Assembly: GCF_012911875.1 (NCBI RefSeq)
Contig: NZ_JAAXKZ010000005.1
Coordinates: forward strand, 30,114 to 94,113
Length of the DNA stretch: 64,000 bases
Direction: 5' to 3'
Source: Pseudonocardia bannensis
Lineage (GTDB): Bacteria; Actinomycetota; Actinomycetes; Mycobacteriales; Pseudonocardiaceae
The notes beneath the pieces are model-generated. The model was not told where the DNA came from and did not search any database. It saw only the letters and a list, made by a program, of their open reading frames with translations. Positions 19,617 to 31,500 of the stretch are shown here, one piece after another. The number at the start of each line of letters is the position of its first letter. The stretch's first letter is position 1. Both the position numbers and the translations under genes were made by a program.

Positions 19617-20963
19617 GTGTCGGATCCGCGTGAGAACCTCGCCGCCGCCGTGACCGCCGCACTGCCGTCCGCCCGGGCGGACCTGGAACGGCTGGTCCGC
19701 ATCCCCAGCATCTGGGCCGACCCCGCGCACGCCGACGACACCCACCGCAGCGCCGCGGCCGTCGCCGAACTCGCCCGCGGGGCCGGCGCCCCCAGCGTCC
19801 GGATCGTCGCCGCCGAGGGCGGGGCCCCCGCGGTGATCGCACACTGGCCGCCACCACCAGGCCAGCCCACGGTGCTGCTCTACGCCCACCACGACGTCCA
19901 ACCCACCGGCGGCGACGAGCACTGGACCAGCCCCCCGTTCGAACCCACCGAACGCGACGGCCGCCTCTACGGCCGCGGCGCCGCCGACGACAAAGCCGGC
20001 GTGATGACCCACCTCGCGGTACTGCGCGCCTACCACGGCACACCCCCGGTCGGGGTCACCCTGTTCATCGAGGGCGAGGAGGAATCCGGCTCCCCGACCC
20101 TGACCACGCTGCTGGCCGAGCACCGCGACCTCCTCACCGCCGACGTCATCGTGATCGCCGACGCCGCCAACCCGGCCGTCGACGTCCCGGCGCTCACCAC
20201 CAGCCTGCGGGGCCTGGTGGACTGCACCGTCGAGGTCGCGATGCTGGAGCGCCCGGTGCACTCCGGGGTGTACGGCGGCCCGATCGGCGACGCGCTGACC
20301 GCGCTGTGCACGACGTTGGGGTCGCTGCACGACGCCAAGGGCGGGGTGGCGGTCCCCGGGCTGGTGCACGGGCACTCCGACGCGCCGGACATGGACGAGG
20401 CCACGTTCCGCTCCGACGCCGGGCTGCTCGACGGCGTCGAACTGATCGGCACCGGGACGCTGCCCGAGCGCACCTGTCACGCCCCCGCCGTCGCCGTGCT
20501 GGGCATCGACGCGCCGCGCGTCGCCGAGGCCTCCAATGTGCTCGTTCCCCGGGCCCGGGCAATGGTCAGCATGCGGCTCGCGCCCGGCGAGGACGCGGTC
20601 AGCGCGCAGCGGGCGCTGGCCGCGCACCTGGAGTCGCACGTCCCGTGGGGCGCGCGGGTCACCGTCACCCCGGGCCCCGGGATCGCGGAACCGTTCAGCC
20701 TCGACAGCAGCGGGGCCGCCTACGACGCCGCCCGCCGCGCGTTCGCCGAGGCCTTCGGCACCGCGGCGGTGGAGATGGGCATCGGCGGCTCGATCCCGTT
20801 CATCGCCGAGTTCGCCCGCACGTTCCCGGGCGCGTCCGTGCTGGTCACCGGGGTCGGTGACCCGGCCAGCCGCTGGCACGGCATCGACGAGAGCCTGCAC
20901 CTGGAGATGTTCGGCAAGGGCGTGCTGGCCGAGGCGCTGCTGCTGGCCGAGCTGACCCGCTGA
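19617..20963 (+). CDS. M20 family metallopeptidase (dipeptidase-like)
   Basis: This 448-residue dinuclear zinc peptidase is of the CNDP/PepV-like M20 group, cutting dipeptides or short peptides in the cytoplasm. Ligand motifs are LLYAHHDVQP (His), GRGAADDKAGV (Asp bridging), the catalytic EGEEESGSP, and the late His in GIDESLHLEM. A dimerisation domain sits in the middle (about 190-340). The GTG start is chosen because the protein then begins at the family's usual point, and a -10 hexamer lies just before it. The substrate is not predictable from sequence. Confidence 0.92.
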   Translation: MSDPRENLAAAVTAALPSARADLERLVRIPSIWADPAHADDTHRSAAAVAELARGAGAPSVRIVAAEGGAPAVIAHWPPPPGQPTVLLYAHHDVQPTGGDEHWTSPPFEPTERDGRLYGRGAADDKAGVMTHLAVLRAYHGTPPVGVTLFIEGEEESGSPTLTTLLAEHRDLLTADVIVIADAANPAVDVPALTTSLRGLVDCTVEVAMLERPVHSGVYGGPIGDALTALCTTLGSLHDAKGGVAVPGLVHGHSDAPDMDEATFRSDAGLLDGVELIGTGTLPERTCHAPAVAVLGIDAPRVAEASNVLVPRARAMVSMRLAPGEDAVSAQRALAAHLESHVPWGARVTVTPGPGIAEPFSLDSSGAAYDAARRAFAEAFGTAAVEMGIGGSIPFIAEFARTFPGASVLVTGVGDPASRWHGIDESLHLEMFGKGVLAEALLLAELTR

Positions 20964-21016
20964 CCGACCGGGCGGTCAGGGCCGCGCGGCCGGGGGCGCA
21001 CAGACTCGACTCGCGC

Positions 21017-21148
21017 CCAGACCCCGACTCGCCCACCGGCTGACCGCGACTCGCGCACAGGCTGACCCCGACTCGCGCACAGGCTGACCCCGACTCGCGC
21101 ACGGACTGACCCCGACTCGCCCACGGGCTGACCCCGACTCGCGGGTCA
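21017..21148. repeat. Tandem array of six 22-bp units
   Basis: Six 22-bp copies with core TGACCCCGACTCGCGCAC run head to tail (unit starts near 21017, 21039, 21061, 21083, 21105 and 21127). Differences are limited to a few positions. The array fills the space between the convergent M20 and ABC-F genes, and the last unit supplies the ABC-F stop codon. There are no spacers, so it is not a CRISPR. Similar GC-rich runs at gene ends are known in some actinobacteria, but I cannot name this one. Confidence 0.85.
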
Positions 21149-22951
21149 GGACTCGGCCAGCTCCGCCGCGGCGAGCCACTCCAGCTCGACACCCTCCCGC
21201 TCCGCCACGATGGCCTTGAGCTCGGCGTTCAGCTCCATCAGCCGCGCCGGGTCGGTCGCCGCCTCGGCGAGCCGGGCGTGCAACTTCTCCTCCTTGGCGT
21301 GCAGCGTCTCCATCCGCCGCTCCAACCGGGCGGCCTCCTTGCGGGCGGCGCGCAGGTCGGCGTTGCTCGCCGCCGGGGCGGCGGCGGGGCGCGCGGAGGC
21401 CGGCCGGGAGGGCGCCGACCCGTCGCCGGACGCAGCGCGCCGGGCCAGGTACTCCTGGATCCCGCCGGGCAGGTGGGTGATCCTGCCGTCGCCGAACAGG
21501 GCGACGACGGTGTCGCACACCCGCTCCACCAGGTACCGGTCGTGGCTGACGACCACGAGCGTTCCCGGCCAGCCGTCCAGCAGGTCCTCCAGGTTGGCCA
21601 GCGTGTCGACGTCGAGGTCGTTCGTCGGCTCGTCGAGCAGCAGCACGTTGGGCTCGGCCATGAGCAGCCGGGTGAGCTGCAGCCGTCGCCGCTCGCCGCC
21701 GGAGAGCTGACCCACCGGCGTCCACTGCCGCGACGCCGGGAAGCCCAGCCGCTCCAGCACGGACGACGCCGTCAGCTCCAGCTTGCCCAGACGCACGTAC
21801 TTCGCGACGGCCTCGGTGGCCTCGAGTACCCGCATGTCCTTCGGCAGGTCGACGAGCTCCTGGGTCAGCTCGGCGAGCTGCACGGTCGAGCCCTGCACCC
21901 GCTTCCCCCCGTCGAGCGGGCGCTGCCCGGTGAGCGAGCGCAGCAGCGTCGTCTTGCCCGAGCCGTTGACTCCGACGATCCCGATCCGGTCGCCCGGGCC
22001 GAGCCGCCAGGTCACCTGGTCCAGCAGCACGCGCGAACCGATCCGCACGGTGGCGTCCTCGAGTTCCAGCACGGTCTTGCCGAGCCGGTTGGTCGCGAAG
22101 CCGAGCAGTTCGACGGTGTTGCGTGGCGGCGGCACGTCGGCGATCAGCGCTTCGGCGGCCTCGATCCGGAACCGGGGCTTGGAGGTCCGGGCCGGGGCGC
22201 CCCGGCGCAGCCAGGCCAGCTCCTTGCGGGCGAGATTGCGGCGGCGCTGCTCGGCGGCATCGGCCTGCCGGGACCGCTCCGCGCGGGCGTAGACCCAGTC
22301 CGCGTAGCCGCCCAGGTAGCTCTCGACGCGCCCGTTGGCGACCTCCCAGGTCCGGGTGCAGACGGCGTCCAAGAACCACCGGTCGTGCGTGACGACCACG
22401 AGCCCGCAGCGCCGGGCGAGCAGGTGCTCGGCCAGCCAGCCGACGCCCTCGACGTCGAGGTGGTTGGTCGGCTCGTCGAGGACGACGAGGTCCGGGTCGC
22501 CCACCAGCGTCGCCGCGAGCGCGACGCGGCGCTTCTCCCCACCGGAGAGCCCGTCCACCGTGCGCTCGAGATCGGTGAGACCGAGGCCGTCGAGCACGTC
22601 GCGGACCTTCGCATCCGACGCCCACTCGTGGTCTCCGGCGCCCTCCCACTCCGCGAGCACGACGTCGCGGATCCGGGCTCCGGCCGGCAACGCGTCGCCC
22701 TGCAGCAGGTGCGCGAGCCTCGTTCCGCCGAGGCGGCTGACCCGCCCGCCCTGCGGCGCGCGGCGCCCGGACAGGATGTCGAGCAGCGTGGTCTTGCCGC
22801 CGCCGTTGAGCCCGACGACGCCGATCCGCTCGCCGCGCTCCACCCCGAGGGACACGGCGTCGAGCAGCACGCGCGAGGCGTCCCCGGGGACGTGCGCGGT
22901 GACGGACTCCAGGTTGACGAGGTTCTGCCCCGCTCCCTTCTGCCCGGCCAT
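21146..22951 (-). CDS. ABC-F family ATPase (Uup-like)
   Basis: This soluble protein has two ABC domains and no membrane segments. Such proteins bind ribosomes in translation rescue or antibiotic protection. Domain 1 has GLNGGGKTTL and LSGGEKRR; domain 2 has GVNGSGKTTL and LSGGERRR; both have DEPTN. The inter-domain linker is rich in Arg/Lys. The C-terminal ~70 residues form a charged coiled coil after a Pro/Ala stretch, as in Uup. Length is 601 residues. The ATG overlaps the ispE stop by one base (TGATG), so it is the last gene of the metG-side run. It could be an intrinsic resistance factor, but that is not shown. Confidence 0.92.
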   Translation of the reverse strand: MAGQKGAGQNLVNLESVTAHVPGDASRVLLDAVSLGVERGERIGVVGLNGGGKTTLLDILSGRRAPQGGRVSRLGGTRLAHLLQGDALPAGARIRDVVLAEWEGAGDHEWASDAKVRDVLDGLGLTDLERTVDGLSGGEKRRVALAATLVGDPDLVVLDEPTNHLDVEGVGWLAEHLLARRCGLVVVTHDRWFLDAVCTRTWEVANGRVESYLGGYADWVYARAERSRQADAAEQRRRNLARKELAWLRRGAPARTSKPRFRIEAAEALIADVPPPRNTVELLGFATNRLGKTVLELEDATVRIGSRVLLDQVTWRLGPGDRIGIVGVNGSGKTTLLRSLTGQRPLDGGKRVQGSTVQLAELTQELVDLPKDMRVLEATEAVAKYVRLGKLELTASSVLERLGFPASRQWTPVGQLSGGERRRLQLTRLLMAEPNVLLLDEPTNDLDVDTLANLEDLLDGWPGTLVVVSHDRYLVERVCDTVVALFGDGRITHLPGGIQEYLARRAASGDGSAPSRPASARPAAAPAASNADLRAARKEAARLERRMETLHAKEEKLHARLAEAATDPARLMELNAELKAIVAEREGVELEWLAAAELAES

Positions 22952-23916
22952 CAGGCACGCACCGGCGGCCAGGAGCCGGTCGGGGGACCGGACGGTGGTT
23001 CGTGCGGGTCGACGACGCGGGCGCCGGGCACCGGGCCGTGAACGACCCGGACGGTCCGGCAGACCCCGACCCCGGCCAGCTCGGTGGCGACCTCGACCGC
23101 CGCGTCGGCGCTGGAGCAGAGGAACGCGCAGCTGGGGCCGGAGCCGGAGACGATCCCGGCCAGGGCTCCGGCGTTCACCCCTGCGCGCAGCGTGCGGCGC
23201 AGGTCGGGGGCCATGCTCACCGCAGCGGCCTGCAGGTCGTTGCCCAGCGAGAGTGCGAGCTGGCGGGGGTCTCCGCAGGCGAGGGCTTCGAGCACCGGTT
23301 CGACGGGTCGCTCCTTCGGTTCGGTGTCGCCGCGCAGCCGATCGAGCTCGCGGAACACGGTGGGGGTGGACAGGCCCTGGCGATGCAGGGCGATCACCCA
23401 GTGCTGTGGGTGCCGGGAGAGCACCGGCACGATCTGCTCGCCGCGGCCGGTGCCGAGTGCGGTGCCGCCGTGCAACGCGAACGTGACGTCGCTGCCGAGC
23501 TCGGCGGCCATGCGGGAGAGCTCGTCGCGGGTCAGGTCCAGCTTCCACAGCGCGGCCAGCCCGACGAGTGCGCCCGCCGCGTCCGCGCTGCCACCGGCCA
23601 TTCCGCCGGCCACCGGGATGCCCTTGCGCAGTACCACCCGGACGTCCGGGTCGCGGTCGGCGTGCCGGGACAGCAGCTCGACGGCCCGCCAGGCCAGGTT
23701 GCTGTGGCCCAGGGGGACCTCGGCGACGCCCTCGCCGTGCACCTCGATGCCGGGATCGTCGGCGATCGTCACGGTGACCTCGTCGAACAGGCTCACGGCG
23801 TGGAAGACCGTGACGAGGTCGTGGTAGCCGTCCTCGCGCAGCGCGCCGACGGCCAGATGCAGGTTGATCTTGCCGGGGACGCGCACGGTGACCGGGGGTG
23901 GGACAGCGGCGAGCAC
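22951..23916 (-). CDS. ispE: 4-diphosphocytidyl-2-C-methyl-D-erythritol kinase
   Basis: This GHMP kinase carries out step four of the MEP isoprenoid pathway. The 321-residue protein has the substrate motif [12 protein letters not shown] at residues 14-25, the ATP loop [15 protein letters not shown] near 105-119, and the GSGPSCAF segment near the C-terminus. The GTG start at 23916 follows a -10-like TAGGGT (23923-23928) by six bases without a ribosome site, so an internal leaderless promoter is possible besides read-through from ksgA 83 bases upstream. Translation is coupled to the ABC-F gene. Confidence 0.95.
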   Translation of the reverse strand: MLAAVPPPVTVRVPGKINLHLAVGALREDGYHDLVTVFHAVSLFDEVTVTIADDPGIEVHGEGVAEVPLGHSNLAWRAVELLSRHADRDPDVRVVLRKGIPVAGGMAGGSADAAGALVGLAALWKLDLTRDELSRMAAELGSDVTFALHGGTALGTGRGEQIVPVLSRHPQHWVIALHRQGLSTPTVFRELDRLRGDTEPKERPVEPVLEALACGDPRQLALSLGNDLQAAAVSMAPDLRRTLRAGVNAGALAGIVSGSGPSCAFLCSSADAAVEVATELAGVGVCRTVRVVHGPVPGARVVDPHEPPSGPPTGSWPPVRA

Positions 23917-23999
23917 CTGTCAACCCTACGTGCGTCGCGACCAGGGAGCCCGTGAGCGTGGCCGACACCGCTGGCGGCGTTGCCGGGGAAGCGGCGGCG

Positions 24000-24911
24000 T
24001 CAGGCCAGGCGGGCGGCGGCGAGGCGGGCGAACGCGGCGATGTCGAGCCGCTCGGCGCGGGCGAGCGGGTCGATCCCGGCCGCCCGCAGCGCCTGTTCCG
24101 CCGCGGCCGGCGAACCCGCCCAGCCCGACAGCGCCGACCGCAACGCCTTGCGGCGCTGCGCGAACGCCGCGTCGACGACGGCGAACACCTCCTCCCGCGA
24201 CGCGCCGGGCGGCGGCTCGCGACGGGTGAACGCCAGCAGGCCGGAGTCGACGTTGGGCACCGGCCAGAACACCGCGCGCGGGACCGGGCCGGCCCGGCGC
24301 GCCGCGGCGAACCAGGCGAGCTTCGCGCTGGGCACCCCGTAGGTGCGGCTGCCCGGTGCCGCGGCGAGCCGTTCGGCCACCTCCGCCTGCACCATCACCA
24401 GGCCACGGCGCACCCCCGGCAGCTCGGCGAGCAGGTGCAGCAACACCGGCACGCCGACGTTGTAGGGCAGGTTCGCGACGATCGCGGTGGGCTCCGCGGC
24501 GCCGGTTGCGGCGAGCTCGGTGGCCCGTACCCGCATCGCGTCGGCGGTGGTCACGGTGAGCCGGCCGGCCAGCGTGGGTGCCCGGTCGGCGACGGTCTCG
24601 GGGAGCGCGGTGGCCAGCGTCGGGTCGATCTCCACGGCGTGCACCGCGGCGACGGCCGGGAGCAGGGCCAGGGTCAGCGACCCCAGGCCCGGCCCCACCT
24701 CGACCACCACGTCGTCCGCGGTCAGCTCGGCCGCCCGCACGATCCGCCGCACCGTGTTCGGGTCGTGCACGAAGTTCTGCCCGAGCCGCTTGGTCGGTCG
24801 CAGGTCCAGACGCTCGGCCAGCGCGCGGACCTCCGCGGGCCCGAGCAGCCGCGACGCCAGCGCCTCCGGGGTGCTACTCACCCACCCATCATCCCGTGCG
24901 GGTGGATGCAC
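24000..24911 (-). CDS. ksgA: 16S rRNA (adenine1518/1519-N6) dimethyltransferase RsmA/KsgA
   Basis: KsgA dimethylates two adjacent adenines near the 3' end of 16S rRNA during small-subunit maturation. Motifs are [10 protein letters not shown], the SAM-binding [11 protein letters not shown], the acidic loop VEIDP, and the catalytic [10 protein letters not shown]. Length is 303 residues with the GTG at 24911, which abuts the rpfB stop. A second in-frame GTG at 24881 would remove ten non-conserved residues and is equally possible. The order rpfB-ksgA-ispE is conserved in actinobacteria. Confidence 0.95.
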   Translation of the reverse strand: MHPPARDDGWVSSTPEALASRLLGPAEVRALAERLDLRPTKRLGQNFVHDPNTVRRIVRAAELTADDVVVEVGPGLGSLTLALLPAVAAVHAVEIDPTLATALPETVADRAPTLAGRLTVTTADAMRVRATELAATGAAEPTAIVANLPYNVGVPVLLHLLAELPGVRRGLVMVQAEVAERLAAAPGSRTYGVPSAKLAWFAAARRAGPVPRAVFWPVPNVDSGLLAFTRREPPPGASREEVFAVVDAAFAQRRKALRSALSGWAGSPAAAEQALRAAGIDPLARAERLDIAAFARLAAARLA

Positions 24912-26984
<2,073 letters not shown>

Positions 26985-26990
26985 TTAGCG

Positions 26991-27006
26991 ATCACGGAAC
27001 CGTAAC
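26991..27006 (-). promoter_or_regulatory. MtrA-like direct repeat upstream of rpfB
   Basis: On the minus strand this reads GTTAC-GGTTCC-GTGAT, two pentamers spaced 11 bases apart, resembling the GTNAC-n6-GTNAC sites of the MtrA response regulator. MtrA controls rpf genes in mycobacteria. Binding here is inference. Confidence 0.4.
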
Positions 27007-27064
27007 GGGGGGCGTTGCGGGCGCTGTACCCGCGACACGCTGTGAGCGCCGAGTGGCCGCTCAG

Positions 27065-27949
27065 CTACGCCGAGCGAACCCCCTCTGCGCCAGGCGTGGT
27101 GCTTCGCACGCCCGGCGGCAGCTCGCCGAGCCGGAACACCCGCTCGGCGTTACGCCTGGCGCACTCGGCGATCCGCTCGTCGGAAACGCCACGTAGAGCG
27201 GCCAGGCCGCGCACGGTCCACGGCAGGACGTACGGCTCTCCGGCCCGCCCGCGATGCGGGTGCGGGGTCAGGAACGGCGCGTCCGTCTCCACCAGGAGCA
27301 GGTCCTCCGGAACCTCCGCGGCTGCCTCCTGCAGCGCCCGGGCATTACGGAACGTGACCGGCCCGGCGAAGGACATGAGGTAGCCGGCGTCGGCGCAACG
27401 CCGGGCCATCTCGACGTCGCCGGAGAAGCAATGGAAGATCACGTCCTCCGGCGCACCCTCCTCGGCGAGGATGCGCAGGACGTCGTCGTGGGCGTCCCGG
27501 TCGTGGATCATCAGCGGCTTGCCGATCCGCTTGGCCAGGTCGATGTGGCGGCGGAAGGACTCCTGCTGGGCCGGCGGCGGGGAGTGGTCCCAGTAGTAGT
27601 CGAGACCCGTCTCCCCCACCGCGACGACCCGCGGATCCCGGGCCAACCGCTCGATCTCGGCGTGGTCGTCCTCGGTCAGCGCTGCGGTGCGGGTGGGGTG
27701 CAGCGCGACGGCCGCGGCCACCCGGTCGTCCCACTGCGCGGCCTGGACCGCCCACCGGGCCGCCGCCAGGTCATCGGCGATCGTGACCGCGCGGGTGACC
27801 CCGACAGCGGCCGCCCGGTCCATCGCGGCGGCGACGTCGGCGGCGTCCACGCATCCGCAGGCGTCGAGGTGGGTGTGCGCGTCGACGGTCGGCACCGGCA
27901 ACGGCTCGGGCGGCTCCGGCCGCTCCCGACGCCCGTGGGCCCCGCTCAC
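27065..27949 (-). CDS. tatD: TatD family metal-dependent DNase
   Basis: This TIM-barrel hydrolase acts as a 3'-5' exonuclease in DNA repair or RNA/DNA quality control. Metal-binding motifs are DAHTHLD at the N-terminus, VAVGETGLDYYWD, MIHDRDAHDD, FHCFSGD and the late VETDAPFL. The GTG at 27949 gives 294 residues. Upstream in-frame extension is Arg/Ser-rich and overlaps metG, so it is rejected. It lies 52 bases after metG and precedes rpfB in the conserved actinobacterial order. Confidence 0.94.
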   Translation of the reverse strand: MSGAHGRRERPEPPEPLPVPTVDAHTHLDACGCVDAADVAAAMDRAAAVGVTRAVTIADDLAAARWAVQAAQWDDRVAAAVALHPTRTAALTEDDHAEIERLARDPRVVAVGETGLDYYWDHSPPPAQQESFRRHIDLAKRIGKPLMIHDRDAHDDVLRILAEEGAPEDVIFHCFSGDVEMARRCADAGYLMSFAGPVTFRNARALQEAAAEVPEDLLLVETDAPFLTPHPHRGRAGEPYVLPWTVRGLAALRGVSDERIAECARRNAERVFRLGELPPGVRSTTPGAEGVRSA

Positions 27950-28001
27950 CGTCCGGCCCCGTGACCGCGATGAGCAGCGTGGGCGCGGTGGAGGATCGGG
28001 A

Positions 28002-29792
28002 TCACTTCTGGATCGGGGCCCACTCCGGGCCGGTCTCACCGAGCTCCGGGTCGAGCTTGGAGAAGATCGGCGTCGGCTTCCGCAGCGGGCGGCCGACCTC
28101 GATCGGCGTCGACTCCCAGCGGGCCTGCTCGGCCGCGTAGTCACCCATCAGCACCGGGTAGGACGGCCCGCCACCGAGATCGGGCACCTCCCGGATCTCC
28201 GGCTGCGCAGCCCACACCCCGGTGCCGCCCAGCGCCTCGTGCACCTTCTGGGCGGCGTGCGGCAGGAACGGCGTGAGCAGCGTGTTCGCGTCCTGCACGA
28301 CCTGCAGCGCGGTGTGCAGGACCGTGTCCCGGCGGTCCGGGTCGTCCTTGAGCTTCCACGGCTCCTGGTCCGACAGGTACCGGTTGGCCGCGCCGACCAC
28401 TCGCATCGCCTCGCCGATCGCCTGCTTGAACCGGCTGCGGGAGAGCAGCTCGCCCACGGTGTCGAAGGCACCGCGGGAGAACGCGAGCAGTTCGGCGTCG
28501 GCCTCGGTCGGCGCCGCCGGCTTCGGGATCGCGCCGACGTTCTTGTGCGCCATCGAGATCGAGCGGTTGACCAGGTTGCCCCACTCGTTGGCCAGCTCGA
28601 AGTTGATGCGCCGGACGAACTCGTCCCAGGTGAAGTCGGTGTCCTGGTTCTCCGGGCCGGCCACCGCGATGAAGTAGCGCAGCGCGTCCGGGCCGAACTC
28701 GCGGAGGAAGTCGCGCACGTAGATCACGGTGCCGCGGCTGGTGGAGAACTTCGACCCGCTCATCGTCAGGAACTCGCTGGAGACGATCTCGCTCGGCAGG
28801 TTGAGCGTGCCGAACGCGCCCGGCTCACCGCCGTGGTCGCCCTCCCCGTTCTGGCCCAGCAGCAGCGCCGGCCAGATCACCGAGTGGAAGACGATGTTGT
28901 CCTTGCCCATGAAGTAGTAGCCCTGGGCGTCCGGGTCGGTCCACCATTGCTTCCAGGCGTCCGGATCGCCGGTGCGCCGGGCCCACTCGACCGACGCCGA
29001 GAGGTAGCCGATCACCGCGTCGAACCAGACGTAGAGCCGCTTCATCGACTGCTCGCTCCAGCCCTCCAGCGGCACCGGCACGCCCCAGTCGAGGTCGCGG
29101 GTGATCGGGCGCGGCTTGAGGTCGTCGACGAGGTTCTTGGAGAACTTCAGGACGTTGGGCCGCCAGTCGGTGCGGCTGGACAGCCACGAGCCGAGCGACT
29201 CGGCGAACGCGGGCAGGTCGAGGAAGAAGTGCTCGGTCTCGACGAACTCCGGCGTCTCCCCGTTGATCTTGGAGCGCGGGTTGATCAGGTCGGCCGGGTC
29301 GAGCTGGTTGCCGCAGTTGTCGCACTGGTCGCCGCGCGCGCTCTCGTAGCCGCAGATCGGGCAGGTGCCCTCGATGTAGCGGTCCGGCAGCGTCCGGCCG
29401 GTGGACGGGCTGATCGCGCCCATCGCCGACTTCGCGACGACGTAGCCGTTGCGGTGCAGCGCCAGGAACAGCTGCTGGACCACCTCGTAGTGGTTGGTCG
29501 TGGTGGTCCGGGTGAACAGGTCGTAGGACAGGCCCAGCCCCTGGAGGTCCTCGACGATGACCCGGTTGTACTTGTCCGCGAGCTCGCGCGGGGTCACGCC
29601 CTCGGCGTCGGCCTGCACCTGGATCGGCGTGCCGTGCTCGTCGGTACCGCTGACCATGAGGACCCGGTCGCCCATCATCCGCCGGTAGCGGGAGAAGACA
29701 TCGGAGGGCACACCGAAACCGGAGACATGGCCGATGTGCCGCGGGCCGTTGGCGTAGGGCCACGCCACAGCGGTCAGCACGCGGGAACTCAT
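28002..29792 (-). CDS. metG: Methionyl-tRNA synthetase
   Basis: This class I synthetase charges tRNA-Met. The 596-residue enzyme has HIGH at residues 19-22, a zinc knuckle CPICG...CDNCG near 142-161, and the KMSKS-equivalent KFSTS near 348 in [10 protein letters not shown], the usual actinobacterial variant. The anticodon-binding helical domain occupies the last ~200 residues. There is no C-terminal EMAP-like dimer domain. It is the first gene of the minus-strand metG-tatD-rpfB run and diverges from a TetR gene. Confidence 0.96.
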   Translation of the reverse strand: MSSRVLTAVAWPYANGPRHIGHVSGFGVPSDVFSRYRRMMGDRVLMVSGTDEHGTPIQVQADAEGVTPRELADKYNRVIVEDLQGLGLSYDLFTRTTTTNHYEVVQQLFLALHRNGYVVAKSAMGAISPSTGRTLPDRYIEGTCPICGYESARGDQCDNCGNQLDPADLINPRSKINGETPEFVETEHFFLDLPAFAESLGSWLSSRTDWRPNVLKFSKNLVDDLKPRPITRDLDWGVPVPLEGWSEQSMKRLYVWFDAVIGYLSASVEWARRTGDPDAWKQWWTDPDAQGYYFMGKDNIVFHSVIWPALLLGQNGEGDHGGEPGAFGTLNLPSEIVSSEFLTMSGSKFSTSRGTVIYVRDFLREFGPDALRYFIAVAGPENQDTDFTWDEFVRRINFELANEWGNLVNRSISMAHKNVGAIPKPAAPTEADAELLAFSRGAFDTVGELLSRSRFKQAIGEAMRVVGAANRYLSDQEPWKLKDDPDRRDTVLHTALQVVQDANTLLTPFLPHAAQKVHEALGGTGVWAAQPEIREVPDLGGGPSYPVLMGDYAAEQARWESTPIEVGRPLRKPTPIFSKLDPELGETGPEWAPIQK

Positions 29793-29868
29793 GACTACCA
29801 GCGTATTCCAGCCGGGGAAACGGCTTCCCGTGCGGGCGACGACGGCCCGCTGCGCGAGGATGGCGGAC

Positions 29869-30474
29869 GTGGACCGACGCGCCTACGGCGGCCGCGACGC
29901 CGCCGCCCGCGCCGCCGAACGGCGCGCGAAGCTCATGGACGCGGGGCTGCGGATGTGGTCCGACGGCGGATGGGCCGCGGTCACGGTCCGCGGGGTGTGC
30001 GCCGCCGCCGGGCTCACCGAGCGCTACTTCTACGAGAGCTTCACCGACCGTGAGGCGCTGCTGCTGGCGATCTTCGACGCGTCCCTGGAGGACACGCTCG
30101 CGGCGGTGCTCGCCGCGATGGAGGCAGCACCCGGCACGCCTCCCGACCAGCTGCGGGCCGCCATCGGCGCGTTCGTCGGCCGGATCAGCGACGACCCGCG
30201 GCACGCTGTCGGGCTCGTGGAGCCGATCGGCAGCCCGGCGCTGTGGCGGCACCGCCGGGCCGCGTCCACCGGGTTCGCCGACCTCGTCGCCGCCCGGGCG
30301 GGGATGGTCACGCCGAACGCCGACCGGGATCGACTGCGGGTCGCCGCCCGGTTCTGCGTCGGGGGCCTGACCGAGCTGATCATCTGCTGGCTGGACGACG
30401 GTCGGGCGTCGCCTCCGGACGAGATCGTCGAGCACGGGGTGCGGCTGTTCCGGGCTGCCCTGCGGACGAGCTGA
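29869..30474 (+). CDS. TetR family regulator, likely of the DUF2236 oxygenase gene
   Basis: This is a 201-residue repressor-type protein. The helix-turn-helix reads [20 protein letters not shown] near residues 38-57. The GTG at 29869 gives the family's typical start ([18 protein letters not shown]). The ATG at 29860 is an alternative, and both follow GAGGAT. It is convergent with the MpaB-type oxygenase gene, whose promoter contains a perfect TetR-type palindrome, so I infer that this regulator binds there. Its own promoter diverges from metG. Confidence 0.85.
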   Translation: MDRRAYGGRDAAARAAERRAKLMDAGLRMWSDGGWAAVTVRGVCAAAGLTERYFYESFTDREALLLAIFDASLEDTLAAVLAAMEAAPGTPPDQLRAAIGAFVGRISDDPRHAVGLVEPIGSPALWRHRRAASTGFADLVAARAGMVTPNADRDRLRVAARFCVGGLTELIICWLDDGRASPPDEIVEHGVRLFRAALRTS

Positions 30475-30511
30475 CGCGGTCGTGCGCGATGCGTGGGTCC
30501 AGGGCGCCCGT

Positions 30512-31420
30512 TCACCGGGTACGAGCCGCGGCGCCGCTGCGTGACCAGGACGGGGGTTGGGGCAGCTCGACCGGTCCGGCCACGCCCGCCGCGCGCCGGA
30601 ACGCGGCCATCGCCCGCGGGTGGTAGCGCCACCGCCCGCGGGGCAGCCGCCACAGCGCCCGCAGCACGCCGAGGACCAGCCGCAGCGCCCATGCCCGCGC
30701 AGGCGTCCACGGTTCACCGAGCGTCTCCCGGGCCGCGGGCGGCAGCGTGCCCACCGTGAGCAGCCAGTGCAGCCGCACCGCGGGCCACCGCAGCACGCGC
30801 CACACCGGTGCCGGCAGTCCGCGCAGCCCCGGGGGCGGCGGCGGGTCGTGGAACGCCGCGACCAGCCGGCGCGCGGCCGGAGTCAGCTGCAGCACGTGCG
30901 CGCAGTGCTGGGCGAAGTACGACTCGAACGCGCGCCGGTCGGCCGGCACCGGGCGCATCGACATCCCGTAGAGCCGCCACCACTGCACGCCCTCGGCGTG
31001 GAGGCGGTCCAGCTCGTCGTCCCGCAATCGGCGATGGAACGTCTCGGCGTGGGTCCGCACGCCCTCCACGAACGTCGCGTGCGCCCAGTAGAACGTCGCC
31101 GGGTCGAGCGCGTGGTAGCGCGCTCCGTCGGGCCGCGAGCCCTTGATGCCGACGTGGTGGTCGCGGACCGTCGCGGCGGTGGTCGCGGCGGCGGGGCCGT
31201 CGTAGACCACGCCGAAGATCTCGAACAGCGATCGCCACAGGCGCTGGAACGGTTCGTCGAACACCGCCGAGTGCTCGGCCACGCCCGCCCCCAGCGAGGG
31301 GTCCATGACCTGCAGCAGGGTGGCCCGCCCGGTGAAGGCGAACGCCACCCATTCACCGAAGTACCGCCAGGTGAGCGAGTCCGGCCCCAAGGGTCGAGGG
31401 GGCTCCGGAGGCTGGACCAT
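30512..31420 (-). CDS. Oxygenase MpaB family (DUF2236) protein
   Basis: This 302-residue protein is of the DUF2236 family, which includes heme-dependent rubber oxygenase (Lcp) and the fungal MpaB oxygenase. The histidine-bearing motif DPATFYWAHATFVEG near 104-118 and the downstream region with GMSMRPVP and Arg-rich C-terminus fit the actinobacterial subgroup, which is widely duplicated and mostly uncharacterised. There is no signal peptide. The gene is preceded by a near-consensus promoter with an embedded palindrome and appears to be transcribed without a leader. Substrate unknown. Confidence 0.85.
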   Translation of the reverse strand: MVQPPEPPRPLGPDSLTWRYFGEWVAFAFTGRATLLQVMDPSLGAGVAEHSAVFDEPFQRLWRSLFEIFGVVYDGPAAATTAATVRDHHVGIKGSRPDGARYHALDPATFYWAHATFVEGVRTHAETFHRRLRDDELDRLHAEGVQWWRLYGMSMRPVPADRRAFESYFAQHCAHVLQLTPAARRLVAAFHDPPPPPGLRGLPAPVWRVLRWPAVRLHWLLTVGTLPPAARETLGEPWTPARAWALRLVLGVLRALWRLPRGRWRYHPRAMAAFRRAAGVAGPVELPQPPSWSRSGAAARTR

Positions 31421-31426
31421 GCCGGG

Positions 31427-31455
31427 AGTATCGATCTGACAACGTCCGTTGTCAA
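31427..31455 (-). promoter_or_regulatory. Promoter with embedded palindromic operator for the DUF2236 gene
   Basis: On the minus strand, -35 TTGACA (31450-31455) and -10 GATACT (31427-31432) are separated by exactly 17 bases. The perfect palindrome TGACAACG-TC-CGTTGTCA (31437-31454) fills the spacer and overlaps the -35 box, and ATCGAT copies flank it on both sides. The ATG at 31420 follows the -10 by six bases, so the transcript should be leaderless. Confidence 0.8.
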
Positions 31456-31500
31456 TCGATCACCACCGAGCGTCGACCGACCCCTTCTCGGGCGCAGTCC

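Noticed and set aside
21017..21148. CRISPR array
   Set aside because: Units are contiguous 22-mers without unique spacers and no cas genes are present.
20976..22958. Minus-strand frame of 660 codons covering the ABC-F gene and the 22-bp repeats
   Set aside because: Out of frame with the clear ABC-F motifs; its repetitive end only translates the tandem repeat.
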